45,178 bases of DNA from Candidatus Viridilinea mediisalina (GCF_002532535.1 NZ_NQWI01000033.1:1-45178); one strand, 5' to 3'; shown: positions 32,658-41,330, numbered from the stretch's first letter. Made by a program: numbers and translations. Notes: generated by a model not told the origin, from the letters alone.

Positions 32658-32677
32658 TAAGGCAATCCTATCACCCT

Positions 32678-32775
32678 GGCTGTTCCCCTGTTCTCTGTTC
32701 CCCTGTTCCCCTGTTCTCTGCTCTCTGTTCTTCCGTTCCCCTGTTCCCCTGTTCTTCCCCCCCCCCCCCTCCGTT
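32678..32775. repeat. TTCCCCTG/TTCTCTG low-complexity array with poly-C run
   Basis: Degenerate octamers TTCCCCTG and TTCTCTGC are followed by a run of about 12 C residues near 32757-32770. This lies directly upstream of the Wadjet-linked operon. No promoter could be recognised in it. Confidence 0.8.
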
Positions 32776-32798
32776 CCTCAAATATTATCGAGACCCCT

Positions 32799-34031
32799 AT
32801 GACGCAGTCACACGAAGATCAAAGGCCGGGCCAACTGGAGTTGTTGGAGTCGGCACGTCGCAAGTATACCTTAGCGTTGGCGCGGGTGCGCTATGGGCCC
32901 CCGGAGTTGGCGCTGCTGAGTCTGCATGGGAGTCTTGAGGATGCGCTGCGTTCGCATGGGATGCGTTTGGGTTTGGAGGCCGCCTTGGCCCCCTTTCCGC
33001 AGTTGCTTGCCGCTCTCGTGACCGCTCCCCAAATGCCGTTGAGTATGGTGGAGGCGGATGGGATTCAGCGGATGCACCGCCTGCGGGCCCATGTGGCCCA
33101 CGGTGAGCGCATTGCGGTGGCGGAGACGACTATTGCAGCGTACCATCAGTTGGTGGCGCGGTTGCTGCCGCGCTATGGGGTGATGGTGGTGGCACCTGAT
33201 GCGGCGGTGGATGAGGCGCTGTTAGGCCAGGAGCCAGATGATCCAGCAACGGCAACGACCATGCGCATGCGGCGAGGTGAACCAGACGAGGGCCGCGAGC
33301 GGCGCAGTACTGGACGCCAACGGCGCGAGACTGGGCCGCGACGGGAGCGCACGGTCTACCCGGATGACCAAGCGGCGCGCTATGTTACGCGGGGGAGTAT
33401 GCCTAGCGCGGCGACGCGCGATCTTCCGTTGGCGCAGGAGCTCCTGCGGAAGCAGCGGCGCGGGCGGCGCGGCGAGGATGGTGAGCTTGAGCGCATTGCG
33501 AGCTTTGCGGATTTCTGGGAGCGTTCGCAGAGTTGGTTGCTGCCCGCCATTGTGGTGGTTAGTCTGCTGCTGATTGGCGCGGTGATGACGATGGCGTTGC
33601 AGCAGATGCGCCCTTTGCCGATGGTGCCAACCGCTGAGGTTGAGCGCAGTATCTCTGATCCAGCCGATCTGCCGGTGCCACCAGTGAACGATGTGGAACG
33701 GGAGCAAGCCCCCGCGCCGCCGGTGGACGCTGCAGAACAGCAACCAGCCCCGGCATCTGCGGATGAGCCAGAGGCAGCAGCAAGCCCTGAGCCCAACGAT
33801 GCAGCCGCACGGTTCGTGGTGGGCCAGGTGGTCTATGTGCGAACAACTTCGCCAGGGGTGAACCTGCGTGATCGGCCAAGCACCGCGCCGGATAGCGCCA
33901 TTCAGGCTGGCCTGGCTCCCGGTACGGCGGTGGAGATCATTGGGGGGCCGAACGAGGCGGAGGGCTTTGATTGGTGGTATGTGCGGGCGGCGGGCGTGGA
34001 GGGCTGGTGTGTCGGCGAGTTATTGGAGTAG
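32799..34031 (+). CDS. Membrane-anchored SH3b protein upstream of Wadjet, HEPN-like N-terminus
   Basis: This 410-aa protein is not a known Wadjet subunit. Residues about 12-130 are helical (LLESARRKYTLALARVRYG; ELALLSLHGSLEDALRSHG) and end with MHRLRAHVAHGERIAVAE. The R-x4-H in RAHVAH and the overall pattern resemble HEPN domains, some of which are RNases; this is my inference. Residues 150-240 are very Arg-rich and probably disordered. A single transmembrane helix lies at about 247-268. A Pro/Ala/Glu linker follows, then an SH3b domain (about 340-410: VNLRDRPSTAPDSAIQAGLA; WWYVRAAGVEGWCVGELLE), which should be outside the cell. JetA begins 12 bp later, so the gene probably shares the Wadjet transcript. 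Confidence 0.7.
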   Translation: MTQSHEDQRPGQLELLESARRKYTLALARVRYGPPELALLSLHGSLEDALRSHGMRLGLEAALAPFPQLLAALVTAPQMPLSMVEADGIQRMHRLRAHVAHGERIAVAETTIAAYHQLVARLLPRYGVMVVAPDAAVDEALLGQEPDDPATATTMRMRRGEPDEGRERRSTGRQRRETGPRRERTVYPDDQAARYVTRGSMPSAATRDLPLAQELLRKQRRGRRGEDGELERIASFADFWERSQSWLLPAIVVVSLLLIGAVMTMALQQMRPLPMVPTAEVERSISDPADLPVPPVNDVEREQAPAPPVDAAEQQPAPASADEPEAAASPEPNDAAARFVVGQVVYVRTTSPGVNLRDRPSTAPDSAIQAGLAPGTAVEIIGGPNEAEGFDWWYVRAAGVEGWCVGELLE

Positions 34032-34043
34032 AGAGTTTTCGCT

Positions 34044-35435
34044 ATGACCCTCTTCAGCATGCTGCCGCCGCAACTCTTTAGCCCCCTCGCTTCGCCCGGG
34101 GCGGCGCTCTATGCTGAGGTGCTGCTGACGATCTTTGGTGAGACGCGCCGCCACCAGCAGCCGCTTTCGCGTGAGTTGGCCTTGAGCCTGGTGCGCGAAC
34201 TGCTGGTGGCGGCTGAGGATGGCCTGGCCGCCACCCATGATGCGGAGGATGAACCTGCCACACCCGATGATGATGATCCGCTGAGTCGCCGTGCCGCTGC
34301 GGTGGTGCGCTATCTGACGCGCTGCGGCTGGCTGCGGATTGAGACACAGAGCGATTTTACCCAGACCTTTACCCTGCCCGATTATGCCTTTCGTCTGCTC
34401 AATGTGCTGCATGAGATCGCTACCGATGAGCCGCTGCCGATCCAGGGGTTAATCTTTTCGATCTATAGTCTCTTGCAAACCTCGGTGCGCGAAGGCAATG
34501 CCCATATTTCGCTGCCAGAAGCCTACCGCCAGACCACCAGCCTGATGAGTGGCCTCAAGGAGTTGCAGCACAATATTGGTGTCCATATTGAACAGGTGTT
34601 ACGGCAACTTCAGGCGCGTGATGTGCTGGCGCAGATCTTTCTGCACTATCGCGGCGAGATCATGGATAAGGCGTACCACCAGTTGCGTACCACCGACCAT
34701 GTCTCCCGTTTTCGCCCCGGCGTGATTGAGGCGCTGGCGCTGCTCTCGAATGAGCAACAGGTCGTGCAGATCGCGCAGAGTCTGCGGGCGAGCGGCTTTG
34801 CGCCGACGGTTGAGGCGGCGGCGAGTCGGCTCTTGGAGCAGATCCGCGAGATCCGTAGCCAGTTTGAGTTGCTTGATCGGCTGCTGCAAGCGATTGATCT
34901 GCGCCATAGCCAGTTTGTTGACTCGGCGGTACGCACGATTGAACTGCAACTCACCGCCAGCAGCACCACCAGTGGTCAACTCCACGCCCTCTTGGGCCAT
35001 CTGCTTACGGCGGACGATGGCGCGTTGGAAGCGGCAGTCACTGAGCATGTGGAACTCTTTAGCCTCGCGCTGCTCGAGGCCGAATCGCTGGCTGCGCCGA
35101 CCCGCGCTGCGGTGCCCTTTGTAGCCGAAACGCGCACGCTGCCCCAACTCTCCGCCGAAGATGTTGCGGCGGCTCAAGCGCAGACGCTGCAACAGTTGCG
35201 CCGCAGCGTCAGCCGCGAACGCATTCGCCACTACGCCGCCCAATTGCTCGGCGAAGCCGACATGGTACACGTCGGCACCCAACCCCTCGACCACCCCGAT
35301 AACCTTGCAATGCTCATCTATCTGCGGCAGTACGGCGATGGCTCGCTGGGCTACCGCAGCGAAGACACGCCCGAGGGCACCTGGATCGAGCGCGATGGGA
35401 TTGGTTTCCGCGATTTTGTGATTAGACGTTTGTGA
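34044..35435 (+). CDS. jetA: Wadjet subunit JetA (MukF-like kleisin)
   Basis: Type I Wadjet systems (JetABCD) recognise and cut closed circular plasmid DNA by SMC-driven loop extrusion. JetA is the MukF-like kleisin. This 463-aa protein has the expected length, an N-terminal winged-helix-like region (FSPLASPGAALYAEVLLTIF; VVRYLTRCGWLRIETQSDFT), and a long helical body (LLNVLHEIATDEPLPIQGLI; TTSLMSGLKELQHNIGVHIE). The C-terminal globular part is near YRSEDTPEGTWIERDGIGF. A weak AGAGAG precedes ATG 34044. The assignment rests on sequence pattern, size, and being first of four genes in the canonical order A-B-C-D. Confidence 0.9.
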   Translation: MTLFSMLPPQLFSPLASPGAALYAEVLLTIFGETRRHQQPLSRELALSLVRELLVAAEDGLAATHDAEDEPATPDDDDPLSRRAAAVVRYLTRCGWLRIETQSDFTQTFTLPDYAFRLLNVLHEIATDEPLPIQGLIFSIYSLLQTSVREGNAHISLPEAYRQTTSLMSGLKELQHNIGVHIEQVLRQLQARDVLAQIFLHYRGEIMDKAYHQLRTTDHVSRFRPGVIEALALLSNEQQVVQIAQSLRASGFAPTVEAAASRLLEQIREIRSQFELLDRLLQAIDLRHSQFVDSAVRTIELQLTASSTTSGQLHALLGHLLTADDGALEAAVTEHVELFSLALLEAESLAAPTRAAVPFVAETRTLPQLSAEDVAAAQAQTLQQLRRSVSRERIRHYAAQLLGEADMVHVGTQPLDHPDNLAMLIYLRQYGDGSLGYRSEDTPEGTWIERDGIGFRDFVIRRL

Positions 35436-35505
35436 GTGATGAGTGACAAGTGACGAGTGACAAGCAAAGCCACTCGCCACTTGTCACTCGCCACTCGTCA
35501 CTACC
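35436..35505. repeat. GTGACAAGTGACGAGTG hairpin between jetA and jetB
   Basis: GAGTGACAAGTGACGAGTGA on the left faces CACTTGTCACTCGCCACTCG followed by TCAC on the right, forming a likely stem-loop. It separates jetA from jetB by 71 bp, and no Shine-Dalgarno is visible before jetB, so it could affect jetB expression. Confidence 0.8.
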
Positions 35506-35506
35506 C

Positions 35507-36151
35507 ATGAGTCTGCACCAATTTGCCCTTGACTACAGCCAACTGCCCTCCTCTGAGCAGAGCCAGTTTGCCCAGGCGACACGCCGCTTGTTGGCCGATG
35601 GGATCATCTGGCGCGAGGAGGAGCAGGATCGTCCGATCTACAGCTTCCTCGTGCGTCGCCGCGAGCTGGTGGCTGACTATCTGGCTGTCGCGGGTTGGGA
35701 GTTGCGCCACGAGGAGCGGATCGGCGCGTTCCATGTGGTGCATCGGGAGGGGGCCCATCGGCGACGTTTCAACCGTGAGCAGACTATCTGGCTTTTGTTG
35801 TTGCGCCTGCTCTATGCTGAGAAGCGTGAGCGGCTAGAGGTGAGCCTGACGCGCTATCCGGTGGTGGAGGTGGCTGAGGTGGCGCGGCGCTATGCCGAGT
35901 TCTTTCCGGGCCAACAGGTACGCAAGCGTTCGAGCCTGACCGATGCGCTCCGCAGTTTTCAGACGCTCAAGCTGGTGCGGGCCGCTGGTGGCGGCACCAT
36001 TCGCGCCGGGCAGTCGGAGCAGTTGATTGAACTGCTGCCCACCCTAGAGATGATTGTACCCGCCCAGAGCATCAACGCCCTTGGCGAACGCCTCGGCCAG
36101 TATGATCGCACACGCAGCGAAAACGAAGGGGACGCCTCGGATGAAGCCTAA
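35507..36151 (+). CDS. jetB: Wadjet subunit JetB (MukE-like, DUF4194)
   Basis: JetB is the MukE/KITE-like subunit that binds the kleisin. The 214-aa product carries the DUF4194 pattern: ATRRLLADGIIWREEEQDRP at the start, a mid-region YLAVAGWELRHEERIGAFHV with FNREQTIWLLLLRLLYAEKR, and KRSSLTDALRSFQTLKLVRA near the end. I start at ATG 35507, after the intergenic hairpin; the longer frame would translate the hairpin. The ribosome-binding site is poor. The stop codon overlaps the JetC start by 11 bp, so translation of the SMC subunit is coupled. Confidence 0.92.
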   Translation: MSLHQFALDYSQLPSSEQSQFAQATRRLLADGIIWREEEQDRPIYSFLVRRRELVADYLAVAGWELRHEERIGAFHVVHREGAHRRRFNREQTIWLLLLRLLYAEKRERLEVSLTRYPVVEVAEVARRYAEFFPGQQVRKRSSLTDALRSFQTLKLVRAAGGGTIRAGQSEQLIELLPTLEMIVPAQSINALGERLGQYDRTRSENEGDASDEA

Positions 36152-39100
36152 CGGCGTGTTGAGCCTCACGCGCATCTTTTTGCACAACTGGCACCGCTTC
36201 AACCACCACATGCTTGAAGTGCAGGACGGGCTCTACCTCGCGGGCCACAACGGGTCGGGCAAATCGTCGGTACTCGATGCAATGCAATTGGTGCTGATTG
36301 CCGATCAGAGCCGCGTGCGCTACAACAGTTCGGCCCAGGATCGCTCGGCGCGCACGCTCGACAGCTATGTGCGCGGCAAGATTGGCGAGACGCGCTTCCT
36401 GCGCCCGGGCAATACGGTTGCCTACATCGCCCTCGAGTTTAGCGCAGCGACGCAACAGGTCACCTTGGGCATCTGCATCGAGGCGGGCGAAGGGCAGAGT
36501 ACCCAGCGCACCTTCTTCATCATTCCCGCCGCGCTCGATCCGGCACTCTTTCTAGTTGAAGGCCGCCCACTGACACGGCGCGAACTGCGTCAGGCGTTGA
36601 AGGGTCAGCGCGGCGCACGCACCTACGATCAGGTGGGTGAATATCAGGCCGATCTACTCAACCGTCTTGGGGGCTTAAACGAACGCTTCTTCGATCTTTT
36701 TTTGCGGGCACTCACCTTCCAGCCCATCCGCGACATCAACACCTTTGTGGAACAGTGGCTGCTCGATGCGCGGCCCCTCGATGTAGATGCACTACAGAAG
36801 GTCGTAGAACGGCTGAGCCAACTGCAACTGACGGCGCGCGAAGTGGAGACAAAGAGCAACGAGTTGCAGACGATTGTGAGCCAGCAACAGGAGGTACGCA
36901 ACCGCCAGGCGCTGCATGCCGAATACATGGTGCTGGCGGCGCTCTTGCGGCGCGAAGCGGCCCAACAGCGCAAAGCGGCCTTGCAGCAGGAGCGGGGCGG
37001 ACTGGGGCAGCGCCTAAGCCAAGCGGAGCGCGAGTGTGCCGAGGCGACCGCCGCCTTCCAGGGGGCCAACGCAGCCCTGATCGAAGCTCAGGTACGCCTG
37101 CGTCAATCGGATGTGGTGCGCCGCCGCGACGAGTTGCAGGCCACAATTGCCCAACGCAGCCGCGAGGCGGAGCAGATCCGGGCGATCTACGCGACACTGC
37201 TGCGTGATCTGCGCCAGGAGGCGCAGCAACTCGCCCCGCTGCGCGACGATGCCGATCTGCCCGAAGTGGCCCCGCTGCTCGCAACGATAGCCGACCTCAG
37301 CGCCGAACGCCCGCCCGAGGCGGCGTTGGGCGACCAACTTGCGGCAGTGCAGACTGCCCTCGACGCGGCGCTACCCGCTTTGCGCGAGCGATCTTTCCAA
37401 CTCAAGCAACGCCTACGTGAATTAGAAGAGCGTGAGCAGGTCTTGGAACAGGAATTGGCGCGCCTGCGCTCGGATCGCCGTCTAACCTATCGGCCCGCGC
37501 TGGAACGGCTGCGCGACATGCTCACCCCGATTGTGGGCGAGCGTCCTCCGCTGCTCTGCGAGCTCCTAGATATTCCTGACGAACGCTGGCAGAACGCGGT
37601 GGAAGCCATGCTCGGAGCGCGGCGCTTCAACATCATTGTGCCGCCGCGACACTTCGCCGCCGCACTCGAGCAACTGGATCGTGCGCGCGCCAATGAGGGG
37701 CTCTACGACATTGGTTTGATCGATCTCGGAAAAGTACACAGCGAAGCGCGTGGGGCGCAACCCAACTCACTAGCGCAACAGATTCGCGCCAAAGCGCCCC
37801 TCGTGCAAGCCTACATTGACACCGTGCTAGGCGACGTGATCACCTGCGCCAAACCCAATGAACTACGCCGCCACCGGCGCGCCGTCACCGCCGAAGTGCT
37901 GGTCTACAGCGAATGGACCGCCCGCGCCATCCCGCCGGAACGCTACCAGCCCTGGTTTATCGGCGAGCGCGCCAAACGCTCCCAGATCGAGGTGCGCCAG
38001 CGCGAACTGGACAGCGTGCGCGGCGACAGGGTGGCGCTACTGCCGCAGCTTCAAGCAATAGAAACGCGCATGCAGCAGCTTGATCGCGGTCACCGCCTCC
38101 CACTGCTGCGCCAGCGCCTCGAAGGGCAACTGGACGAACGCCCCTTGCGCCAAGAGATTGCCGAGCTTCAAGCCGAACTAGCCAGCCTCGACACCAGCGG
38201 CGTGGAAGCACTCGAACGCGAAGTTGCCCGGCTGCAAGAGGTAGCCGAAGCGCAGCGCCAAGCGGAACAGCGGGCAATTAGCGAACGGGCCACACTCAAC
38301 GAACAGATTCCGCGCCTTGATGAGCAGATCAGCCAGACCGAGCTTGAGCTGCACGAACGCAGCGCGGAGGTTGAGACGCTTATGGCGCAACACCCGGCGG
38401 CGGTGGAGGGGGCCAACAACCGCTTGAGTGAGCGGCTCGTGCGTGGCGACCTCGCCACCGAGATTCGCAACGCCGAGAGTACCGCCACCAGCTACGCCAC
38501 CCGCGCCAGCAACGAGTTGAACGACCTGATCCGCATGGCCAGCAGCTTCAACACGCGCTTCCAATTTGCCGCACTGCCCACCGACGTCAACGAAGCGCGT
38601 TACAGCAACGAACTTGAGCGGCTCCAAGCCACCGAACTGCCCCACTACACCGAACGCATCGCCCAAGCGCAGCACGAAGCAGAGGAGGAACTGCGCGAAC
38701 ATGTGCTGCACCGCCTGCGCGAACAGATTTTCCAAGTGCGCCAAAAGTTAGCCTGGATCAACGACGCACTCGAAGGGCTCACCTTTCACGGCGACTGCTA
38801 CCGTTTTCGCTCCAAAGCATCAGAAGAAGTAGAAGCATACTACCAACTGATCGAAGACTCGCAACTGCTAGGCAGCGGTTCACTCTTCACCAGCGACTTC
38901 TACCAGCGCCACAAAGCCACCTTCGACGAATTCTACGAACGGCTAACGCGCATACCGCAATCGGATGCAGAGCGGCGCGAACAGGAGCGGCTGATTGACT
39001 ACCGGCGCTACCTCAGCTACGACATCGAAATCACCCACGCCAACGGCCAGATCTCGCGCCTGAGCCGCATCATGGGCCAGACCTCAGGCGGCGAGACCCA

Positions 39101-39413
39101 GACGCCCTTCTACCTAACGATTGCGGCATCCTTTGTACAACTCTACCGCATCAGCGAGCGCAACGACCGCCCAACGATCCGTTTGGTCGCCTTTGACGAA
39201 GCCTTCTCCAAAATGGACCAAGACCGCATCGGCGCGACGCTCGACCTCTTCCAGCAATTTGGCCTCCAGATCGTCACCGCGACCCCACTGGAGCGTTGCG
39301 AATACCTGGTACCCAAGATCTGCACAAGCATGGTGTTGTCGGCAGTGGGCGACGGGGTCTGGGTGGAGCCCTACCGCAACTACGCGGCACGGTTGCAGGA
39401 GGTTGAAGGTTGA
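36141..39413 (+). CDS. jetC: Wadjet subunit JetC (SMC/MukB-like ATPase)
   Basis: JetC is the motor of the Wadjet complex. The 1090-aa protein has Walker A GHNGSGKSS (35-43, K41) at the N-terminus. A long coiled coil follows (about 230-460), then a hinge-like domain (about 460-620, LTPIVGERPPLLCELLDIPD; DTVLGDVITCAKPNELRRHR) and a returning coiled coil. The C-terminal ATPase half has signature SGGE (982-985) and Walker B IRLVAFDEAFSKMD (D1019, E1020). All ATPase motifs are intact, so the system is probably active. The start is ATG 36141, overlapping the jetB stop codon. The longer frame from 36054 would run through jetB. Confidence 0.95.
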   Translation: MKPNGVLSLTRIFLHNWHRFNHHMLEVQDGLYLAGHNGSGKSSVLDAMQLVLIADQSRVRYNSSAQDRSARTLDSYVRGKIGETRFLRPGNTVAYIALEFSAATQQVTLGICIEAGEGQSTQRTFFIIPAALDPALFLVEGRPLTRRELRQALKGQRGARTYDQVGEYQADLLNRLGGLNERFFDLFLRALTFQPIRDINTFVEQWLLDARPLDVDALQKVVERLSQLQLTAREVETKSNELQTIVSQQQEVRNRQALHAEYMVLAALLRREAAQQRKAALQQERGGLGQRLSQAERECAEATAAFQGANAALIEAQVRLRQSDVVRRRDELQATIAQRSREAEQIRAIYATLLRDLRQEAQQLAPLRDDADLPEVAPLLATIADLSAERPPEAALGDQLAAVQTALDAALPALRERSFQLKQRLRELEEREQVLEQELARLRSDRRLTYRPALERLRDMLTPIVGERPPLLCELLDIPDERWQNAVEAMLGARRFNIIVPPRHFAAALEQLDRARANEGLYDIGLIDLGKVHSEARGAQPNSLAQQIRAKAPLVQAYIDTVLGDVITCAKPNELRRHRRAVTAEVLVYSEWTARAIPPERYQPWFIGERAKRSQIEVRQRELDSVRGDRVALLPQLQAIETRMQQLDRGHRLPLLRQRLEGQLDERPLRQEIAELQAELASLDTSGVEALEREVARLQEVAEAQRQAEQRAISERATLNEQIPRLDEQISQTELELHERSAEVETLMAQHPAAVEGANNRLSERLVRGDLATEIRNAESTATSYATRASNELNDLIRMASSFNTRFQFAALPTDVNEARYSNELERLQATELPHYTERIAQAQHEAEEELREHVLHRLREQIFQVRQKLAWINDALEGLTFHGDCYRFRSKASEEVEAYYQLIEDSQLLGSGSLFTSDFYQRHKATFDEFYERLTRIPQSDAERREQERLIDYRRYLSYDIEITHANGQISRLSRIMGQTSGGETQTPFYLTIAASFVQLYRISERNDRPTIRLVAFDEAFSKMDQDRIGATLDLFQQFGLQIVTATPLERCEYLVPKICTSMVLSAVGDGVWVEPYRNYAARLQEVEG

Positions 39414-39490
39414 TAGAGTTTTTGGTAGAGATGCAGAGGATTGAACCACAGAGGCACAGAGAGCACAGAGAAATTTGTAATAAAGCAAGC
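39414..39490. repeat. CACAGAG half-element between jetC and jetD
   Basis: TAGAGTTTTTGGTAGAGATG then ACCACAGAGGCACAGAGAGC is a left arm of the dispersed family, sitting inside the Wadjet operon. It contains no stop to transcription that I can see, but it leaves jetD without an evident ribosome-binding site. Confidence 0.85.
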
Positions 39491-39512
39491 ACCTACTTTT
39501 ACGGCAATACAC

Positions 39513-40769
39513 ATGATGTCTGTCCACCTCGCCCCAGCAACCCAAACCATCCTCCACACCCTGCTCGACCGCGTAGAGCAGCGGGGGCGTCAGCGGGTGG
39601 TACGCGTGCGCTTGAGCAAGGCCCAGCACAGTGCCTACTTCTCACCTGAAGAGAGTGAGCCGCGCATAGAGACCAATCGGGCACTCCAGGCTTTGGCGGC
39701 GGCGGGTGTATTGCGTTTGCACTGGCGCAAATGGGAAGAGGGCAACTGGCTCGATGCGGTTGATCTCGTACTTGAACGGGCCGATGAACTCTACACCTTG
39801 CTGGCCCGTCAGCCACGCAGCGCCCAGACCAACGAACTCTTAGCGTTACTGAACGCTGAGCAGCCCCATGCTGGTTGGCATGGAACCTTTCTGGCGTGGG
39901 CGCAGCATCAACTCGAAACCGGGCGTTCACCGGCCCCACTGCTACTGGGCGACAGCGCCCACAACCGAGACCTACTACGCCTCGTGGCTGCCTTAGCCCA
40001 ACAGCGCGAGCCGGTGCTAGAGCGCACCTTGAGCAGCCGTCTCTTCGGCGACAGCAAACGGCTTGAGAGTCTACGCGGGGCATGCTTAAGCATCTTGCGA
40101 CGCCACGATCCAGAGGCAGCGGCCTTCACAGGCGACGACGGCGCACTCTTGCGTGCCCACGGCATCGAGCGGGTACCCGAATACGTACCATTAGCCGGGC
40201 CATTACGCCTCGCGCAGCCGGGGACTGACGAGCACCAACCCGCTTGCGAACTAGAACTACGCCACTTCCACCCCGCCGTGGCGCTCTCGGCAGCGACCCT
40301 GCGGAGCAGCGGGGTTGCAGCGTGCGCAGCTCACGCCATCGTAACCGTCGAAAACATGACCAGCTTCAACGAACTGCTGGCCGTGCGTCCGCCGGAGCTG
40401 CTCGTACTCTACACCGGCGGCTTTGCCAGCCCAGCGGTAATCGGCCTACTCCGAGCAATCCGCGCCCAACACCCAACGCTACCCTACTGGCACTGGGGCG
40501 ACCTTGACGTAGGGGGCTTACGCATCCTACGGCACCTCCGCAGCCAATTGGGCGCAGTCGGCTGTTTAGCCATGGATGCAGCCACACTGCGGGCGCACCA
40601 ACCGCAGAGCAAGCCACTGAACACCAGCGAACGCGAAGCCCTCATCATGCTCAGAGCCGACGCGCTCCTCAGCGATTGCGACGAACTGATTGGCGCAATG
40701 CTGGAACTTGGTTGCAAATTGGAGCAAGAGGCGGTGGGGGGAGCTATGGCACACCAAGAGATACTATAA
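39513..40769 (+). CDS. jetD: Wadjet subunit JetD (Toprim nuclease, DUF3322/DUF2220)
   Basis: JetD is the topoisomerase VI-like nuclease that cuts the plasmid once the SMC motor has extruded it. The 418-aa protein has an N-terminal DUF3322-like region (LLDRVEQRGRQRVVRVRLSK) and a C-terminal Toprim-fold DUF2220 domain. Metal-binding acids are visible as E280 in VTVENMTSFNEL and D330/D332 in WGDLDVGGLRILRHL. These are the expected catalytic positions and appear intact. The start is ATG 39513 or the next codon (ATG 39516); neither has a good ribosome-binding site because a repeat element lies upstream. It is the last gene of the operon. Confidence 0.93.
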   Translation: MMSVHLAPATQTILHTLLDRVEQRGRQRVVRVRLSKAQHSAYFSPEESEPRIETNRALQALAAAGVLRLHWRKWEEGNWLDAVDLVLERADELYTLLARQPRSAQTNELLALLNAEQPHAGWHGTFLAWAQHQLETGRSPAPLLLGDSAHNRDLLRLVAALAQQREPVLERTLSSRLFGDSKRLESLRGACLSILRRHDPEAAAFTGDDGALLRAHGIERVPEYVPLAGPLRLAQPGTDEHQPACELELRHFHPAVALSAATLRSSGVAACAAHAIVTVENMTSFNELLAVRPPELLVLYTGGFASPAVIGLLRAIRAQHPTLPYWHWGDLDVGGLRILRHLRSQLGAVGCLAMDAATLRAHQPQSKPLNTSEREALIMLRADALLSDCDELIGAMLELGCKLEQEAVGGAMAHQEIL

Positions 40770-40780
40770 AGAGTCGTAAA

Positions 40781-40826
40781 AGGGAGGGGTTCGGGGAGGG
40801 CTTCGCCCTCCCCGAAAACCCTCCCA
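40781..40826. terminator. Strong hairpin after jetD
   Basis: GGGAGGGG(TT) ... TCGGGGAGGG-CTTCG-CCCTCCCCGA ... AACCCTCCC forms two nested stems (inner arms 40791-40800 and 40806-40815). It lies 20 bp after the jetD stop codon and 70 bp before tRNA-Leu. No T-run follows, so termination is inferred from position and stability. Confidence 0.55.
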
Positions 40827-40859
40827 CGATGCGCAGTCACCAAAAAACGCAAAGGCGGT

Positions 40860-40865
40860 TATAAT
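40860..40865 (+). promoter_or_regulatory. -10 box of the tRNA-Leu gene
   Basis: A perfect TATAAT ends 12 bp before the first base of the mature tRNA. The -35 region is poor (TCACCA at 17 bp). Confidence 0.5.
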
Positions 40866-40877
40866 AGAGCCAGGTGA

Positions 40878-40963
40878 GCCGGAGTGGCGGAATGGCAGAC
40901 GCTACGGTCTTAAAAACCGTTGGGGGCAACCCCGTGCGGGTTCGAATCCCGCCTTCGGCACCA
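40878..40963 (+). tRNA. tRNA-Leu (anticodon TAA)
   Basis: This is an 86-nt class II tRNA. The acceptor GCCGGAG pairs with CTTCGGC (one G-T wobble). The anticodon loop CTTAAAA gives TAA, reading UUA/UUG leucine codons. The long variable arm TGGGGGCAACCCCG is as expected for leucine, and the T arm is GCGGGTTCGAATCCCGC. The 3' CCA is encoded in the DNA. It immediately follows the Wadjet operon and precedes an accessory region. Confidence 0.96.
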
Positions 40964-40984
40964 AGGCATTGTAATGGGCAACAA

Positions 40985-41009
40985 GCCCCTTCCTGCGGGA
41001 AGGGGTTTT
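40985..41009 (+). terminator. Rho-independent terminator of tRNA-Leu
   Basis: CCCCTTCC-TGC-GGGAAGGGG is followed by TTTT (41006-41009). It starts 22 bp after the CCA end. From 41010 to 41490 there is no gene, only repeat fragments. Confidence 0.88.
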
Positions 41010-41227
41010 GTGTTGGATGAACCGCTCCATACGTAAGCCCAACAATGTTGATCCGCATGGACAGCATCCCGAACAATAACGTGAGGCAATGCGTATTTGT
41101 ACTATCGCTGCCGCCTGGGTAATACCAATTACTATTGAGCCTATCGCATTGTCACCCTGAGCGCAGCGAAGGGGCTCTCGTCGTCACGCAAAGAGATGCT
41201 GCGCTGCGCTCCTAAGAAACAAACGCG

Positions 41228-41330
41228 GTGCGGTGGCTGAGCCCTGAGCTTGTCGAAGGGTCGAAGCCCCGCGCCGCCCCCCCCGCTGGCTTCGACAAGC
41301 TCAGCCACCGGGGGGGGCGCGGCGCACTCA
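41228..41330. repeat. Inverted GGCTTCGACAAGCTCAGCCA pair with poly-C/G flanks
   Basis: GCGGTGGCTGAGCCCTGAGC then TTGTCGAAGGG faces CTGGCTTCGACAAGCTCAGC then CACCGGGGGGG. It is a degenerate, longer member of the family at 4474, 12883 and 25612. Confidence 0.85.

Noticed and set aside
36054-36140. Upstream start for JetC
   Set aside because: It lies inside jetB. The ATG at 36141 directly precedes the SMC N-terminal sequence and gives the usual stop/start overlap.
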